Source: Clostridia bacterium
GTDB lineage: Bacteria; Bacillota; Clostridia; Peptostreptococcales; Acidaminobacteraceae
Assembly (NCBI GenBank): GCA_016938815.1
Contig: JAFGTX010000267.1
Location: 1 to 33,318 of the forward strand
DNA: 33,318 bases
Direction: 5' to 3'
Positions 1 to 9,948 of the stretch are shown here, in pieces (position 1 is the stretch's first letter; every line of letters starts with the position of its first letter). The translations under genes were made by a program, and so were the position numbers. The notes under the pieces were generated by a model. The model was not told where the DNA came from, did no database searches, and saw nothing but the letters and a program-made list of their open reading frames with translations.

Positions 1-900
1 CACCAGTCGGACACCCTTCAATGCTTTATCCACATAAACAGTATTCATAGTAACGTCGTTAAAATAGAGACTATTCATGCCACCACCATTAATAATGGTT
101 GCACCTTTGACTTCAACTTCTTGAAGGATTACATCACCTTCACCGACTTGCGCGCCTATTGTTAAATTGCCATTGATGACTAATTTTTTTAAAGTTGCAC
201 CTGACTTAGTTACAACGATATTGCCATCAACAATGGTTTTAGATGTATCGTCCCCATAAACTTTACTCTCATTGTAGACAAAATTTTCTTTGGATTTGCT
301 AGCCAATGATTTAGATAAAGTTACAATCGCCTCTGCTCTTGTAATATTTCCTTTTGGCTTAAATTCGCCAGTAGGATAGCCTTTCATGATTCCAGCTTCA
401 TTGACAGCAAAAATCGCGTTTATATTGTCAGAAGATGCTTCTGCATCATCAATGAATTTGTCTTCTAATGATACGGCATATAAATCTTCTACTATAGCAA
501 TTACTTTAGCGGCTTCTTCACGTGTAATTGCTCTCATCGGTTCTACCATGCCTGTAGTATCGACATTTATGTAACCTGCCGCTGCTCCTTTTTCAATTTC
601 TTTGGTATACCATGCATTTTCAGGTACATCAGTATACTGAGTCTTTGTTGTTTTAGTAAACTGATAAGCTCGGTTCACCAAAGTGAAAAATTCAGCACGA
701 CTAATTGTATTGTCGGGTTTAAATGAACCATCTGCATAACCCGTAATCAATCCTGATTCAATGGCTGACTGAATCATGTCTTTTGCCCAGTGCTCTTCTA
801 CATCTGTCAATGATGCGATGTTTGAAAATGCCGGCATTGCATTTGTTAGCATCATCAGAACGCATAAAAGTAGAGCCATATGTCTTTTTGCTTGTTTCAT
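1..900 (-). CDS. S-layer homology (SLH) domain protein, N-terminal part; runs off the window edge
   Basis: Own reverse translation; absent from the ORF track because the frame has no stop inside the window. Signal peptide MKQAKRHMALLLCVLMMLTNAMPAFS, three SLH-like repeats (e.g. DVEEHWAKDMIQSAIESGLITGYADGSFKPDNTISRAEF; ITREEAAKVIAIVEDLYA; GIMKGYPTGEFKPKGNITRAEAIVTLSKSL), then beta-helix-like repeats (IVDGNIVVTKSGATLKKLVINGNLTIGAQVGEGDVILQEVEVKGATIINGGG). AGGGGGC ribosome-binding site upstream. Confidence 0.9.
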   Translation of the reverse strand, partial: MKQAKRHMALLLCVLMMLTNAMPAFSNIASLTDVEEHWAKDMIQSAIESGLITGYADGSFKPDNTISRAEFFTLVNRAYQFTKTTKTQYTDVPENAWYTKEIEKGAAAGYINVDTTGMVEPMRAITREEAAKVIAIVEDLYAVSLEDKFIDDAEASSDNINAIFAVNEAGIMKGYPTGEFKPKGNITRAEAIVTLSKSLASKSKENFVYNESKVYGDDTSKTIVDGNIVVTKSGATLKKLVINGNLTIGAQVGEGDVILQEVEVKGATIINGGGMNSLYFNDVTMNTVYVDKALKGVRLV

Positions 901-927
901 GTTTTGCCCCCTATCATGTATTTTGTC

Positions 928-956
928 AAAAAAATATAGGTTTTAACACCTATATT
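928..956 (-). promoter_or_regulatory. Terminator-like hairpin plus U-run in the 5' leader of the SLH gene
   Basis: On the minus strand AATATAGGT-GTTAAA-ACCTATATT followed by a T-run, about 30 nt upstream of the SLH start codon. Confidence 0.6.
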
Positions 957-971
957 CATTGACGCCTGTTT

Positions 972-980
972 ATTATAACA
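972..980 (-). promoter_or_regulatory. Putative extended -10 promoter element for the SLH gene
   Basis: Minus strand TGTTATAAT (TGnTATAAT) upstream of the leader hairpin; no good -35 at 17 bp spacing. Confidence 0.4.
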
Positions 981-1040
981 CCATTTATTGTCAATTAGAA
1001 GAGTTATTGGTATATGTAAATATAGATTAACAATTATAGT

Positions 1041-1065
1041 AAAAAAAGCGACCCTAAGGTCGCTT
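1041..1065 (-). terminator. Intrinsic terminator downstream of the ynbB-like gene
   Basis: Minus strand AAGCGACCTTAGGGTCGCTTTTTTT. Confidence 0.85.
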
Positions 1066-1086
1066 AACATAGTCCACATTTAATTT

Positions 1087-2382
1087 CTATTTCTTCAATA
1101 CCCCATCCCGTTCCATCTGAGACAGACTGCTCATAACCCCTAGCTTGCCATGGTCGTAAGTCAGACCGCCTTGGTAGTAAACGACAAAAGGTTCCCTAAT
1201 TGGCGCATCGGCACTCAGTTCGATGGATGAACCTTGTACAAAAGCACCAGCGGCCATAACTACAGGACTTTCATAACCCGGCATGTCCCAAGGCAGTGGT
1301 GTGACGTAGCTGTCCACTGGTGAGGCGCTTTGAATGCCCTTACAGAAGGAAACGATTTTATCTTCGCTACCGAGTTTGACTGACTGGATGATATCACTTC
1401 TATAGGCATCAGAGCTTGGGCAGACTTCATAGCCCAGACTTTCATAGGTTTTCGCACAAAGAATGGCACTTTTGAGAGCGTTGACTGCAACGGTCGGTGC
1501 CAAGAAGAGGCCTTGTAATATAGTACGTGTTTGACCGAATGTGAGACCACATTCCTTGCCGATACCTGGTGAGGTCATTTTTGCAGCAATCAGTTCGATT
1601 AAAGCTGATTTACCAACAATATAGCCACCGCTTAAAGCCAGTCCACCACCAGGATTTTTAATCAATGAACCTGCCATTAGGTCAGCGCCCACTTCTGTCG
1701 GCTCTCTATAATCAAGGAATTCCCCATAACAGTTGTCAACCATAACCACTGTTTCTGGCTGAATCGCTTTCACTTTCTTGACGATGGCCTCAAGATCAGC
1801 AATTTGAACTGCTTTTCTAAAACTGTATCCTGCCGAACGTTGTATGTAGACCATTTTAATAGGTTCTGCTTTTAGAGCGGCTTCAATGGCCATTTCATCA
1901 AAAGAGCCATCCTCTAAAAAATTGATTTCAGCGTACTTGACACCGATTTCCATAAGGGATGATCCATTAGGACCAGCAGTACCGATGACGTTTTCAAGGG
2001 TGTCATAAGGTCTGCCTGAGATGGCGAGCATCTTGTCACCAGGTCTCAAAACACCTGTAAGGCACAGGGTCAATGCATGGGTACCGTTAACAATTAAAGG
2101 TCGTACAATAGCGTCTTCACCGCCGAACACTTTGGCGAAAATCGATTCAGTCACCTCACGTCCAGAGTCGTTGTAACCATAACCTGATTGCCAATTGAAA
2201 TGTGTGTCGCAAAGACGGTAAACCTGCATGGCTTCGATGACTTTAAGCTGATTGTAAGTGATCATCTGATTCAGTTCTTCAAATTTATTGTAAACTTCCT
2301 TTTCTGCGTTTAGAACGGTGTCTACCGCAAAAGGCGTAATGCCTAGTCGTTCGTATTGTGCTGTTATTAGTTTTGTTTTCAT
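1087..2382 (-). CDS. Methionine gamma-lyase family / 'aluminum resistance' PLP-dependent protein (YnbB-like)
   Basis: 431 aa ORF; recognisable family sequence (HFNWQSGYGYNDSGREVTESIFAKVFGGEDAIVRP; GSLIKNPGGGLALSGGYIVG); position next to hfq-miaA as in other Firmicutes. Confidence 0.9.
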   Translation of the reverse strand: MKTKLITAQYERLGITPFAVDTVLNAEKEVYNKFEELNQMITYNQLKVIEAMQVYRLCDTHFNWQSGYGYNDSGREVTESIFAKVFGGEDAIVRPLIVNGTHALTLCLTGVLRPGDKMLAISGRPYDTLENVIGTAGPNGSSLMEIGVKYAEINFLEDGSFDEMAIEAALKAEPIKMVYIQRSAGYSFRKAVQIADLEAIVKKVKAIQPETVVMVDNCYGEFLDYREPTEVGADLMAGSLIKNPGGGLALSGGYIVGKSALIELIAAKMTSPGIGKECGLTFGQTRTILQGLFLAPTVAVNALKSAILCAKTYESLGYEVCPSSDAYRSDIIQSVKLGSEDKIVSFCKGIQSASPVDSYVTPLPWDMPGYESPVVMAAGAFVQGSSIELSADAPIREPFVVYYQGGLTYDHGKLGVMSSLSQMERDGVLKK

Positions 2383-2407
2383 ATAATCCTCCGCAAAGCA
2401 TTATACC

Positions 2408-2445
2408 AAAAAAAGTCTCAAATGACTATCATTTGAGACTTTTTT
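2408..2445 (-). terminator. Intrinsic terminator downstream of hfq, bidirectional appearance
   Basis: AGTCTCAAATGA-CTA-TCATTTGAGACT, 12 bp perfect stem flanked by an A-run and a T-run; lies between hfq and the ynbB-like gene. Confidence 0.85.
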
Positions 2446-2465
2446 GATTAGACAAGTTAACCTTG

Positions 2466-2714
2466 CTATTCATCTTCTTGCTTTGAAATGGATGCTGCGT
2501 TAAAGTTCACAGGTTTGCTCGGCACAATGGTCGAAATGGCATGTTTGTAAATCATCTGTTGTTTCCCATCACTGTCTAAGATAATGGTGTAGCTGTCAAA
2601 GCCTTTGACAAAGCCTTTGATCTGATAGCCACTGATGAGGAAGATGGTAATTGAGGTAGAATCTCTTCTCACCTGATTCAGGAAAACATCTTGTAAATTT
2701 AGTGTAGACTTCAA
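2466..2714 (-). CDS. hfq: RNA chaperone Hfq
   Basis: Sm-like core ([59 protein letters not shown]). Start revised from ORF-track 2753 to a TTG at 2714 preceded by AGGAGGGG. Confidence 0.93.
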   Translation of the reverse strand: MKSTLNLQDVFLNQVRRDSTSITIFLISGYQIKGFVKGFDSYTIILDSDGKQQMIYKHAISTIVPSKPVNFNAASISKQEDE

Positions 2715-2752
2715 AATAACCCCTCCTATTCCCTTATTGCAGCGCTTACCCA

Positions 2753-3694
2753 CTAGTCCGCTGCAATTTTTTCTCGAACATAATGTTCTATTTGAGATAA
2801 GTATTCATCCAAAGAGCCACACTGATCGTAATCAAACCACTTGATCGAGTCATAACGCCTAAACCATGTTAATTGTCTTTTGGCATAACGACGAGAGTTT
2901 TGCTTGATGGTACTTACCATTTGTTCATAAGAATACTTCCCATCCAAATATGGAAGTACCTCTTTATATCCTATACCCTGCATAGATACATATTTATCAT
3001 TTAATCCTAAAGTTTTTAGATTTTTTATTTCATCAATGAGACCATTTTCAAGCATAATGTCCACACGCTTGTTGATGGCTGCGTACAGCTTCATTCTAAG
3101 TCGCTTCAATCCAATAAGGATGACATCATATTCCTTGGTTGGAATCAGGTCAGTCTTGAAATCCGACATGTTTTCACCGGACATTTTATTAACTTCTAAA
3201 GCACGTATGACGCGTTTGACATTATTAGCATGAATTCTACTGGCTGCTTCAGGATCGATTTGCGCCAATTGTTGGTGCAAAAAATCACCGCCCTTTTCCT
3301 GCCAGAGTCGATTCAGTTCTTCTCTGTATTCCGGATCAGAATCCGCGCCGGAAAAGTCCATTTCATACATGAGTGCATTAATGTATAGGCCTGTGCCACC
3401 AACGATGATAGGCAATTTGCCCTTTTCAAAAATTTCTTGGATATAGCTCTGTGCTTGTTTGCGATACTCTGCTACAGAAAATTCATCCCGCGGGTCAATC
3501 TCGTCTATCAGATGGTGCTTGATGTCACCCATCTCCTCTGCAGTGGGCTTTGCACTGCCGATATCAAAATATTTATAGATTTGCATAGAATCGGCAGACA
3601 CGATTTCACCATTCAGTTTCTTGGCAAGTTCAATCGAAGCAGCCGTTTTACCAACGGCTGTCGGACCGCATATGATTACAATTGTTTTTCTCAT
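2753..3694 (-). CDS. miaA: tRNA dimethylallyltransferase MiaA
   Basis: [42 protein letters not shown]; mutS-mutL-miaA-hfq order. Confidence 0.96.
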   Translation of the reverse strand: MRKTIVIICGPTAVGKTAASIELAKKLNGEIVSADSMQIYKYFDIGSAKPTAEEMGDIKHHLIDEIDPRDEFSVAEYRKQAQSYIQEIFEKGKLPIIVGGTGLYINALMYEMDFSGADSDPEYREELNRLWQEKGGDFLHQQLAQIDPEAASRIHANNVKRVIRALEVNKMSGENMSDFKTDLIPTKEYDVILIGLKRLRMKLYAAINKRVDIMLENGLIDEIKNLKTLGLNDKYVSMQGIGYKEVLPYLDGKYSYEQMVSTIKQNSRRYAKRQLTWFRRYDSIKWFDYDQCGSLDEYLSQIEHYVREKIAAD

Positions 3695-5706
3695 TATGTT
3701 CTTTTAAACTTCCTTTCAATTTCATACTGATGCATCGCTATAATAATCGGTCGTCCGTGAGGACAGGTATAGGGATCATCTAAGTTTCTCAGATCCTTTA
3801 ACATCTGTTCAACCTCCAAATGATGGACGCGATGATTGGCTTTTATGGCTGCCTTACAGGATTGCATGATGATTTCTTCGTCTTGAAGGGTTGCCAGATC
3901 TTCTGGTCCCTCGATGTGTTCGATGAGCTGTTCAATAAAATGCTTTCCGGCAGGTCTATCAAAAAGCACCGGCACAGAACGAATGATAATATCATTCATA
4001 CCAAAAGCTTCGACTTCAAAACCGATATTTTGAAGCAAGGTCACATTGGAAAGCAATAATTCCTGCTCGTTATAAGTCATTGAAATCGTAATGGGATCCA
4101 GTAGCATTTGTGCTTCCATTTGACGCTTTTTATATTTTTCTCTAAAAGATTCATACAGAATTTTTTCATGCGCGGCATGTTGGTCAATAAAATATAGCTG
4201 TGCCTCTTTTTGCAAGATCAAGAAGCTTTCAAAAGCCTGACCAACATAGATCAAGTCATCGTAAATCGACTTACCAACCGGTAGGTAATCTGGCGTATCA
4301 TCAGATTTCTCAATGGTTTCCTTTACAAGCAAATCATTTAAGTTGTACTGAGTGCCTAATTCCTTTGACGCTGTATGACTGATAAAGGATGGCTTTGAAG
4401 CGGACTTAATTGCGGATGTTTTTTCGAATCTTTGCTCTGTTTTTTGTTCTGCAATTGGTTCTATAGAGGGCTCGTCCCTTTCCTCTTGAGATTGATAGAG
4501 TACATCCATGGCTGACTTTGTTGGCGTCGGATAATGGGTGTTGATACTCTGTCTTGTAGAAGAGGAAGAGGTGGCTGTTATCTTTTCAACTTGAGTCGGC
4601 ATTGTTTTCGGTGACGGTTTTTCTTCCCGTATGCTTACTTCTGCCTTTTCTTGAAGTGACGCTTCAGGCTTTGAAAAGACATCAATTTTCTTGAAAGTTT
4701 CTGTCGGCACCTGGTTGTAACTGTTAATGCATTTTCGGATTGCTGTATAAAGCGTCTGCTTAATGCTGTTCTCCTCATGGAACTTGATTTCCGTCTTGCT
4801 CGGATGAATGTTGACGTCAATGGTCTTTGCATCCAATTCAATGAAAAGGAAGCATACCGGATGCCTATGAAGCGGTACCAGACCCTTATAGGCCAGTTCC
4901 AATGATTCTGAAACAATTTTGCTGGCAATGTAACGCCCGTTGACAAATACGATTTGCAATTGACGGTTGCCCCTTGTAAAATGAATGGCCGATAAAAGCC
5001 CTGTTATTTTAAATTGGTCAGTGCCTTCGTGTTCAAAAGCAATTAAATTTTGCGACACTTCTTTTCCAAAGATGGCATAAACCGCATCTTTCAAGTCATT
5101 ATTGCCTTGTGTCTTAAAAATGATACGCTCATTGATGATATATTTGAAGGAAATATCCGTATGCGAGAGCGCCAACTTATTGACGATAGCGCTGATGGCA
5201 TTTTGTTCGGCTCCATCGGACTTTAAAAATTTTAATCGGGCTGGCGTGTTAAAGAAGAGGTCCTTCATGATGATCGTCGTACCATTTGAAGCACCGACCG
5301 CATCTTGTGAAAGCACCTTTCCGCCAGACAAGACCAGCTTTTCGCCCAGTTCCTTATCCGCCACCTTACTGATTAGTTCGATGTTGGATACCGATGCGAT
5401 ACTGGCCAGTGCCTCGCCTCTAAAGCCCAGACTTTGGATATTGTAGATGTCCTCTATTCTGGAGATTTTGCTGGTCGCATGTCTAAGGAAGGCCGTCAAC
5501 AAATCGTCAGGTTCAATACCATGACCATCGTCTGAAACACGGATATAATCCTTACCGCCACCTTTGATTTCTATGGTGATATTTTTAGAACCTGCATCTA
5601 TGGCGTTCTCAACCAACTCCTTGATGACGGAAGCGGGTTTTTCTACTACCTCACCTGCCGCGATTTTGTTGGAGATGAGCGGGTCTAATACATGAATTTT
5701 AGCCAT
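3694..5706 (-). CDS. mutL: DNA mismatch repair protein MutL
   Basis: GHKL ATPase N-terminus (IAAGEVVEKPASVIKELVENAIDAGS) and C-terminal endonuclease motifs DQHAAHEKILYE and CPHGRP. Overlaps the miaA start by 1 nt. Confidence 0.97.
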   Translation of the reverse strand: MAKIHVLDPLISNKIAAGEVVEKPASVIKELVENAIDAGSKNITIEIKGGGKDYIRVSDDGHGIEPDDLLTAFLRHATSKISRIEDIYNIQSLGFRGEALASIASVSNIELISKVADKELGEKLVLSGGKVLSQDAVGASNGTTIIMKDLFFNTPARLKFLKSDGAEQNAISAIVNKLALSHTDISFKYIINERIIFKTQGNNDLKDAVYAIFGKEVSQNLIAFEHEGTDQFKITGLLSAIHFTRGNRQLQIVFVNGRYIASKIVSESLELAYKGLVPLHRHPVCFLFIELDAKTIDVNIHPSKTEIKFHEENSIKQTLYTAIRKCINSYNQVPTETFKKIDVFSKPEASLQEKAEVSIREEKPSPKTMPTQVEKITATSSSSTRQSINTHYPTPTKSAMDVLYQSQEERDEPSIEPIAEQKTEQRFEKTSAIKSASKPSFISHTASKELGTQYNLNDLLVKETIEKSDDTPDYLPVGKSIYDDLIYVGQAFESFLILQKEAQLYFIDQHAAHEKILYESFREKYKKRQMEAQMLLDPITISMTYNEQELLLSNVTLLQNIGFEVEAFGMNDIIIRSVPVLFDRPAGKHFIEQLIEHIEGPEDLATLQDEEIIMQSCKAAIKANHRVHHLEVEQMLKDLRNLDDPYTCPHGRPIIIAMHQYEIERKFKRT

Positions 5707-8349
5707 TTATTCACCTAACTTTCCTTTTAACTGATAAAGGATGTTCATGGCATCCATTGGCGTCATTTGCATCAAATCTATCTGTTTCAGCTCTTGAAGA
5801 ATCGTTTTTGCCATCAGGGTTGTTTCATCCTCAAAGACCACAGGCGGCGTGAAAAAGTCAATTTGACCGGCCTGATCGCTGATGTTGCGTACATTATTAT
5901 TGATATCGTGTTCTTCAAGCTTCGAGAGGATATCTTTGGCTCTGTCGATGACCTGAGCAGGCACACCAGCTAGTTTGGCCACTTGAATACCAAAGCTCTG
6001 GTTGGCTCTTCCCTTGACAATCTTCCTCAAGAAGACGATATCGTCACCTTGTTCTTTGGCGGAAATGGAATAATTCCTAACGCCGTCTATTTTGCCTTCG
6101 ATTTCCGTCAGTTCGTGATAGTGGGTTGCAAACATGGTTTTAGCTGCAATGCCGCTGTCCTTTGACAGGTATTCCACCACCGCCCAAGCGATACTGAGTC
6201 CGTCGTAAGTACTGGTACCTCTACCGATTTCATCCAAGATAATCAGGGAACGTGGTGTGGCATTATGAAGAATGTTTGCCAGTTCATTCATTTCCACCAT
6301 AAAGGTACTTTGCCCCTGAGAAAGGTCATCAGAAGCACCTACTCTTGTGAAAATACGGTCTACAATGCCGATTTCTGCATGAGCGGCAGGTACATAGCAA
6401 CCGATTTGCCCCATAAGCGTAATAAGGGCAACCTGTCTCAAATAAGTCGATTTTCCGGCCATATTAGGCCCTGTGATGATGTAAAGCTTATTGTCAGTCT
6501 TATCCAGTAGAGTATCGTTTGGAATAAAAAGTTCTGCGTTAACCAGATGCTCCACAACCGGATGACGCCCTTCTGTGATAACGACACCGTCTTCATCGGT
6601 AATCACTGGGCGCACATAGCTTTGTCTATAACTCACTTCTGCAAAAGAGGTGATGACATCGATTATGGCAATCTGGCGTCCCATATGCAAAAGTATATTG
6701 ATATCCTTTAAAATACGATTCTTTAGATCAACAAACAAATCATATTCCAAGGCCTTGATTTTATCTTCAGCACCCAGCACCTTTTCTTCGATTTCCTTAA
6801 GTTCCTGCGTAATATAACGTTCCGAATTGGCAAGTGTCTGCTTACGAATATAGTCGTCAGGCACAAGCTCTGAGTTTGCCCTTGTCACGTCTAGATAATA
6901 GCCAAAAACCTTATTGAAGCCAATTTTAAGTGTTTTAATCCCGGTTCTTTCCTTCTCGCGTTGTTCAATATCTAAAATCCAGTCTTTCCCGTTGGTCACC
7001 GCATAGCGCAGTTCAGCCAAATCTTCATTGTAAGAGGCCTTGAACATACCGCCTTCTCGAACAGAAAACGGAGGTTCTTCCACAATAGCCGTATCAATGA
7101 GGTTATAAGTCGTTTCCAAAGTATCGTAACTCGACAGGATATCAGCAAATAAACCTGTCGGCATGGTTTCTAGTAGACTTTTAATATAAGGCAGTACCCC
7201 AAGGGATTTTCTAAGGGCAATCAAGTCCCTACAATTGACGTTACCGAATACAAGTTTTGAAGACAAGCGTTCAAGATCATAGATTTCCTTCAAATAGCTT
7301 CTCAGTTCATCGCGTTTTTGCGACGAACCATAAAGGGCCTCGACGGCATCCTGTCTCTTGCTGATTTGCTCAATGTTAAGCAGGGGTTGTTCGATCCAAC
7401 GTTTCATTGTTCTCGAACCCATAGATGTACAAGTTTTATCAAGAATCCAAAGTAGTGACCCTTTCTTGTCTTTGCCTCGAATGGTCTCCGTCAATTCTAG
7501 ATTCTTACGTGTAAACTTATCCAACACCATGAAATGATCATGATGATAAAGTTCCAATCGGTCGAAATGCTGCAAATCTACCTTTTGAGTCTCTTTGATG
7601 TAGTCAATTAAGGCACCGGTTGCGCAGAGTTCCGGCGAGGCCTTTTCAAGGCCGATGCTGTCGATGGCATAGATGTTGAAAAAATCCTTCACTTGTGCTT
7701 CGGCAAATGTTTCATGAAAAACGTCCTTGCCCCTGTAAGACAAAGATACTTTAGGTAAATTGTCGATAGTTAACATAATATCGTTATGTAAACCGTTTTC
7801 GATCAATATGATTTCTGATGGATTGATTTTCATCAATTCGTCGGTTACCTTCTGAGTGGAGATCGATCGATCAAACGTCGTCGCCTTGAGTTCTCCTGTG
7901 GTAATGTCCGCATACGCCAGACCATAACCACGGTCTTCCATGTTATAAAGTGACAGGATGTAGTTGTTATTCTTTTCATCAAGCATGCCCGGTTCAATCA
8001 CGGTACCCGGCGTAACGATTCGAATAACATCCCTTTTCACGATGCCTTTAGCAGTTTTGGGATCCTCTACCTGCTCACATACAGCGACCTTAAAGCCCTT
8101 TTCGATGAGTTTTGCTAAGTAACCCTCTGCCGCATGATATGGCACACCACAAAGAGGCGCCTTTTCATCCAGGCCGCAGTTTCTTGCTGTCAAAGTGATT
8201 TCAAGCGCTTTAGAAGCCTTGATGGCATCGTCGAAAAACATTTCATAAAAGTCACCCAGTCTATAAAATAAGATGTAGTCTCTATAATTGTCTTTTATTT
8301 CAAAATACTGACGCATCATTGGCGTCAATTTATCATAATTAATTTCCAC
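5707..8349 (-). CDS. mutS: DNA mismatch repair protein MutS
   Basis: DNA-binding FYEMF motif, Walker A TGPNMAGKST, Walker B SLIILDEIGRGTSTYDG; 880 aa. Confidence 0.97.
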   Translation of the reverse strand: MEINYDKLTPMMRQYFEIKDNYRDYILFYRLGDFYEMFFDDAIKASKALEITLTARNCGLDEKAPLCGVPYHAAEGYLAKLIEKGFKVAVCEQVEDPKTAKGIVKRDVIRIVTPGTVIEPGMLDEKNNNYILSLYNMEDRGYGLAYADITTGELKATTFDRSISTQKVTDELMKINPSEIILIENGLHNDIMLTIDNLPKVSLSYRGKDVFHETFAEAQVKDFFNIYAIDSIGLEKASPELCATGALIDYIKETQKVDLQHFDRLELYHHDHFMVLDKFTRKNLELTETIRGKDKKGSLLWILDKTCTSMGSRTMKRWIEQPLLNIEQISKRQDAVEALYGSSQKRDELRSYLKEIYDLERLSSKLVFGNVNCRDLIALRKSLGVLPYIKSLLETMPTGLFADILSSYDTLETTYNLIDTAIVEEPPFSVREGGMFKASYNEDLAELRYAVTNGKDWILDIEQREKERTGIKTLKIGFNKVFGYYLDVTRANSELVPDDYIRKQTLANSERYITQELKEIEEKVLGAEDKIKALEYDLFVDLKNRILKDINILLHMGRQIAIIDVITSFAEVSYRQSYVRPVITDEDGVVITEGRHPVVEHLVNAELFIPNDTLLDKTDNKLYIITGPNMAGKSTYLRQVALITLMGQIGCYVPAAHAEIGIVDRIFTRVGASDDLSQGQSTFMVEMNELANILHNATPRSLIILDEIGRGTSTYDGLSIAWAVVEYLSKDSGIAAKTMFATHYHELTEIEGKIDGVRNYSISAKEQGDDIVFLRKIVKGRANQSFGIQVAKLAGVPAQVIDRAKDILSKLEEHDINNNVRNISDQAGQIDFFTPPVVFEDETTLMAKTILQELKQIDLMQMTPMDAMNILYQLKGKLGE

Positions 8350-8393
8350 GGTTCGCCTCCAAATTCGTTCTCCCTATCAGTATAACAAATTAG

Positions 8394-8423
8394 AAAAAGG
8401 CGCGCTACAAGAGTAACACGCCT
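8394..8423 (-). terminator. Intrinsic terminator downstream of miaB
   Basis: Minus strand AGGCGTGTTA-CTCTTG-TAGCGCGCCT then TTTTT; 10 bp stem counting two G-U pairs. Confidence 0.75.
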
Positions 8424-8432
8424 AATATCATC

Positions 8433-9866
8433 TTATTTTACAAGTTCGCCACAAAGTGAAAATGGTTTTGGTCTTGTAATCTTTACGTTGACAATTTGAC
8501 CGATCAAACTCGAATCACCAGGGAAACTCACCGTGATGTGCTGCGAGGAACGACCGGTTAAGATGCTTTCATCTTTGCTGCTGACATCATCTACCAGAAC
8601 TTCCATGACTTCACCCACATAGCCTTGCATTTTTTGCCAAACACCGGCATTCAAAACCTTAAGAACGCGTTCAAAGCGTTTATGCTTGACGTCTTCTGGA
8701 ATTTGATTGTCAAATTCTGCCGCTGGAGTACCTTGTCTCACCGAATAGATGAAGGTAAAGGCTGTCACATAATCTACTGCCTTAATCAGTTCGATGGTGT
8801 CGTCAATATCCTGTTCTGTCTCCCCCGGAAACCCAATAATTAGATCCGTAGAGATACCGAGATTTGGTAGCTTCTCTTTTGCGTATCGAATGGTTTCAAG
8901 GTAACTTTCAACCGTATATTTTCTGTTCATCGCTTTAAGTACCGCGTTGCTTCCGGATTGTATCGGTAAATGCAATTGATCGCATACTTTATCGCACTCT
9001 GCCATGACATCAATCAATTTTTTGGAGATGTCCTTTGGATGAGAAGTCATAAATCGAATACGTTCAAGACCCTCTATCTTGTTGATTTCTCTAATGAAAT
9101 CAGCAAAATCGACAGGTGTATCCAAGGTCTTACCATAAGAGTTGACGTTTTGACCCAGCAAAGTCACCTCTTTTGTCCCATCCGCAACGAGGCTTTTAAC
9201 CTCATTGACAATGGATTCGACCGTTCTAGAACGCTCCCTGCCTCGGGTATATGGCACGATACAGTAAGTACAGAAATTGTTGCATCCGAACATGATGTTG
9301 ACAAAAGCTCTGGTCTGGTAGCGTCTTTCCACGTTAATGCCTTCGATAATATCCCCCTCAGTATCCCAAACTTCCACCAAGAGGTTTTCGCGTTTGTTTA
9401 AAACGCTGTTTAAAAGTGCTGGGAAATTGTGCACATTATGCGTACCAAAAACCAAGTCCACATGACTGTATTTGGCTTTAATTTCATCTACAATGTGGGG
9501 TTGCTGCATCATGCAGCCACATACAGCGAGGATCAATTCCGGTCTTTTTCGTTTCAAAGACTTCATATGCCCTAGATTCCCAAAAACCTTCAGCTCTGCG
9601 TTTTCTCTGACACAGCATGTGTTGAAAATAATCAAATCCGCATCATCTCTAAATGGACTAATTTCATAGCCCATTTGCAAAAGCATGCCTGCCAGTTTTT
9701 CCGAATCGTGTTCGTTCATTTGACAGCCATAAGTTTCAATAAAATACTTCCTATTGCGATTATTATCCGCATAAAATTCATCATTCGCTCTTTTTATATC
9801 TTGAATAATGACTTGATTTTTAAGTAGTATATCCGTGTTGGTAACGGTAGTTGCTTCTCTTTTCAT
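8433..9866 (-). CDS. miaB: tRNA-2-methylthio-N6-dimethylallyladenosine synthase MiaB
   Basis: YFIETYGCQMNEHDSE, radical SAM motif CNNFCTYCIVPYTRGRERSR, C-terminal TRAM region. Start moved from 9887 to ATG 9866 because GGAGGAAGAT lies just upstream. Confidence 0.95.
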   Translation of the reverse strand: MKREATTVTNTDILLKNQVIIQDIKRANDEFYADNNRNRKYFIETYGCQMNEHDSEKLAGMLLQMGYEISPFRDDADLIIFNTCCVRENAELKVFGNLGHMKSLKRKRPELILAVCGCMMQQPHIVDEIKAKYSHVDLVFGTHNVHNFPALLNSVLNKRENLLVEVWDTEGDIIEGINVERRYQTRAFVNIMFGCNNFCTYCIVPYTRGRERSRTVESIVNEVKSLVADGTKEVTLLGQNVNSYGKTLDTPVDFADFIREINKIEGLERIRFMTSHPKDISKKLIDVMAECDKVCDQLHLPIQSGSNAVLKAMNRKYTVESYLETIRYAKEKLPNLGISTDLIIGFPGETEQDIDDTIELIKAVDYVTAFTFIYSVRQGTPAAEFDNQIPEDVKHKRFERVLKVLNAGVWQKMQGYVGEVMEVLVDDVSSKDESILTGRSSQHITVSFPGDSSLIGQIVNVKITRPKPFSLCGELVK

Positions 9867-9948
9867 ATCTTCCTCCAGTTTGTTCACTAGTTCTTATTTT
9901 ATCATAAAAAATTTTTTTGTATATTACTAATCCGGATTTATAACTTTG

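Noticed and set aside
897-1079. 60 aa minus-strand ORF between the SLH gene and the ynbB-like gene
   Set aside because: Spans a terminator, a promoter-like -10 and the SLH leader; no ribosome-binding site or protein family evident.
1260-1550. 96 aa minus-strand ORF inside the ynbB-like gene
   Set aside because: Alternative frame of a clearly conserved gene; no independent support.
4635-4946. 103 aa minus-strand ORF inside mutL
   Set aside because: Alternative frame within MutL; arginine- and serine-rich out-of-frame translation.
3694-8349. mutS-mutL overlap or zero-gap junction considered as unusual
   Set aside because: Tight mutS-mutL-miaA-hfq packing is ordinary in Firmicutes; motifs are all intact.
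8970-9401. 143 aa plus-strand ORF antisense to miaB
   Set aside because: Mirror-frame artefact of a conserved gene; no domain recognised.
9903-9925. A-run/T-run (AAAAAATTTTTTT) between miaB and the EamA gene
   Set aside because: AT-rich self-complementary tract without a GC stem; not convincing as a terminator or regulatory site.
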